Positions 4,904-6,497 of a stretch of DNA of 6,497 nt are shown here, piece after piece. The notes below the pieces were generated by a model that worked only from the letters and a program-made list of their open reading frames with translations, searched no databases and was not told where the DNA came from. A program made the translations under genes and the position numbers. Source of the stretch: Clostridiales bacterium (GTDB lineage: Bacteria > Bacillota > Clostridia > Oscillospirales > Acutalibacteraceae); the NCBI GenBank assembly GCA_021200075.1, contig JAJQGZ010000101.1, positions 1 to 6,497 on the forward strand, read 5' to 3'. Each line of letters starts with the position of its first letter. Position 1 is the stretch's first letter.

Positions 4904-4936
4904 TATATTATATATATTCAGAAACGAGGTACAAAA

Positions 4937-6497
4937 ATGTTTTTTAAAAACTACAAGTCCTGGGAAACCGAGCTTACCGGCAGGAAGCTGACGCTAGAAA
5001 CAGGCAAAATGGCAGGTCTTGCCAACGCCGCAATATTTGCACGCTACGGTGAAACGGAGGTACTGTGTACCGTTACCGCTTCCGCAAGCCCGAGAGAGGG
5101 CGTGGATTTCTTCCCGCTTTCCGTTGATTACGAAGAGAAAATGTATTCGGTAGGCAAAATCCCCGGCTCATTCCTCAGAAGAGAGGGCAGAGCAAGTGAG
5201 AAAGCTATCCTTACATCACGCTGCATTGACAGACCGATAAGACCGCTTTTCCCGAAAGACCTCAGAAACGACTGCTCGGTAGTTGCGACCGTTATGTCAG
5301 TTGACGAGGACTGCTCGCCCGAAATCACGGCGGCTATCGGCGTATCGGCGGCTCTTGCAATATCCGATATTCCGTGGGACGGCCCGATATCATCGGTTAA
5401 TGTAGGTCTTGTTGACAGTGAAATAGTACTCAACCCAACCCTTGAGCAAAGAGCAAAGACCGACCTTAACCTGACAGTTGCTTCAACGGCAGACCTTGTA
5501 GCTATGATTGAAGCCGGTGGAAACGAAATTGACGACGACACTATGTTCGACGCCATTATGGCAGGTCACGAGGAAAACAAAAAGATTGTAAAATTCATTC
5601 AGGGCATCGTTGACGAGGTAGGCAAGCCGAAATTCGCTTACGAATCCTCCGACCCCGACCCGGAAATTATGGCGGAAATCGAGAGCTTCTGCATTGAGGA
5701 TGTTAAAAAGGCTCTTGATACCGACGATAAACTTATAAGAGACGAGGCACTGCTTCCGATTTATGCCGCTGTACACGAGAAGTACGACGAGCGGGTTGAA
5801 GGCTGCGAGGGCAAGATTGACGATATTATGTATCTTGTTCAAAAGCATGTTGTACGCTCCTGGCTCAAGGACGAGCATAAGAGAGTTGACGGCAGAGGTA
5901 TTGACGAAATCCGTCCCCTCAACGCAGAAATCGACCTGCTTTCAAGAGCGCACGGCTCGGGTCTTTTTACAAGAGGACAGACTCAGGTTCTCTCCGTTAC
6001 CACTCTCGGCCCGATGAACGACGCACAGCTCCTTGACGGACTTGACGAGCAGACTGAAAAGAGATATATTCACCACTACAACTTCCCGTCCTACTCTGTA
6101 GGCGAAACCAAGCCGTCGAGAGGCCCCGGCAGAAGAGAAATCGGTCACGGCGCATTGGCTGAAAAAGCGCTTCTTCCCGTAATACCGAGCGTTGACGAAT
6201 TTCCGTACGCAATCAGAGTAGTATCTGAGGTTCTTTCCTCAAACGGCTCAACATCACAGGGTTCGGTATGCGGTTCCACCCTTTCGCTTATGGCTGCCGG
6301 CGTACCGATTAAAGCTCCTGTTGCAGGTATCAGCTGCGGTCTTATCACAGGCGACGAGGGCGTTTACGGCGACTTTATAACAATGGTTGACATACAGGGA
6401 CTTGAGGACTTCTACGGCGATATGGACTTCAAGGTAGCAGGTACAAAGAACGGTATCACAGCTATCCAGATGGATCTTAAAGTACACGGTCTTACAC
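4937..6497 (+). CDS. pnp: Polynucleotide phosphorylase, 5' part (truncated by window end)
   Basis: PNPase degrades RNA 3'-5' by phosphorolysis as a ring trimer and works with RNase Y in Bacillota. The reading frame is open from ATG 4937 (7 bases after GAGG) to the window edge, 520 of roughly 700 residues. Visible parts are the first RNase PH-like domain (about 10-145) with FPLSVDYEEKMY, GSFLRREGRASEKAIL and RCIDRPIRPLF; the helical linker (about 150-310); and most of the second, catalytic RNase PH-like domain (from about 318) with GLFTRGQTQVLS, FPSYSVGE (383-390), GPGRREIGHG (397-406), SNGSTSQGSVCG (435-446) and DFYGDMDFKVAG (491-502). D491, D497 and K499 match the E. coli catalytic residues D486, D492 and K494. 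The C-terminal KH and S1 RNA-binding domains must lie beyond the edge. No frameshift or internal stop is seen. It has its own promoter and follows rpsO. Confidence 0.97.
   Translation, partial: MFFKNYKSWETELTGRKLTLETGKMAGLANAAIFARYGETEVLCTVTASASPREGVDFFPLSVDYEEKMYSVGKIPGSFLRREGRASEKAILTSRCIDRPIRPLFPKDLRNDCSVVATVMSVDEDCSPEITAAIGVSAALAISDIPWDGPISSVNVGLVDSEIVLNPTLEQRAKTDLNLTVASTADLVAMIEAGGNEIDDDTMFDAIMAGHEENKKIVKFIQGIVDEVGKPKFAYESSDPDPEIMAEIESFCIEDVKKALDTDDKLIRDEALLPIYAAVHEKYDERVEGCEGKIDDIMYLVQKHVVRSWLKDEHKRVDGRGIDEIRPLNAEIDLLSRAHGSGLFTRGQTQVLSVTTLGPMNDAQLLDGLDEQTEKRYIHHYNFPSYSVGETKPSRGPGRREIGHGALAEKALLPVIPSVDEFPYAIRVVSEVLSSNGSTSQGSVCGSTLSLMAAGVPIKAPVAGISCGLITGDEGVYGDFITMVDIQGLEDFYGDMDFKVAGTKNGITAIQMDLKVHGLT

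Noticed and set aside
1..6497. CRISPR array, tRNA, rRNA, insertion sequence, prophage or toxin-antitoxin genes
   Set aside because: No spaced identical repeats of CRISPR length, no cloverleaf or rRNA sequence, no transposase or phage motifs were found on either strand.

Overview
The window reads as chromosomal core DNA from a low-to-mid GC Gram-positive bacterium of the class Clostridia, possibly an Oscillospiraceae/Ruminococcaceae-type anaerobe. The evidence is an RNase Y gene, strong AAGGAG-type ribosome binding sites, sigma-A-like promoters (TTGAC-17-TATAAT), a transcription-terminating riboswitch, and a biotin-dependent Na+ pump subunit typical of fermenting anaerobes. The family-level placement is an inference.

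Layout from left to right: (i) 1-57, a small inverted repeat and a direct repeat, with no gene resolved. (ii) 58-356, minus strand, a Dabb-domain (stress-responsive alpha/beta barrel) gene broken by three indels, one of them an 8-bp tandem duplication. (iii) 498-2054, minus strand, rny (RNase Y), with its own terminator (454-490) and a strong promoter (2187-2215). (iv) 2216-2560, the divergent plus-strand control region: a consensus promoter followed at once by what looks like a yybP-ykoY (Mn2+) riboswitch with a mutually exclusive terminator. (v) 2561-3703, the beta subunit of a sodium-translocating decarboxylase (OadB/GcdB/MmdB family). (vi) 3839-4036, a 65-residue single-span protein that looks like the matching OadG-type gamma subunit, closed by a strong terminator (4118-4168). 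(vii) 4220-4636, rpsO (S15) with an extended -10 promoter and a highly structured leader. (viii) 4796 to the right edge, pnp (polynucleotide phosphorylase) with its own promoter and a leader hairpin; the gene is cut off by the window end after 520 codons.

Two themes stand out. RNA turnover: RNase Y (membrane-anchored endonuclease) and PNPase (3'-5' phosphorolytic exonuclease) lie within 3 kb of each other, with S15 directly before PNPase as in many bacteria. Metal and sodium: an apparent Mn2+-responsive riboswitch sits before a beta-gamma pair of a decarboxylase sodium pump that has no alpha (carboxyltransferase) or biotin-carrier gene beside it. The best-known targets of this riboswitch class are Mn2+ exporters and related membrane proteins, so this pairing is the most noteworthy observation in the window. 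No CRISPR array, tRNA, rRNA, IS element or phage gene was seen.
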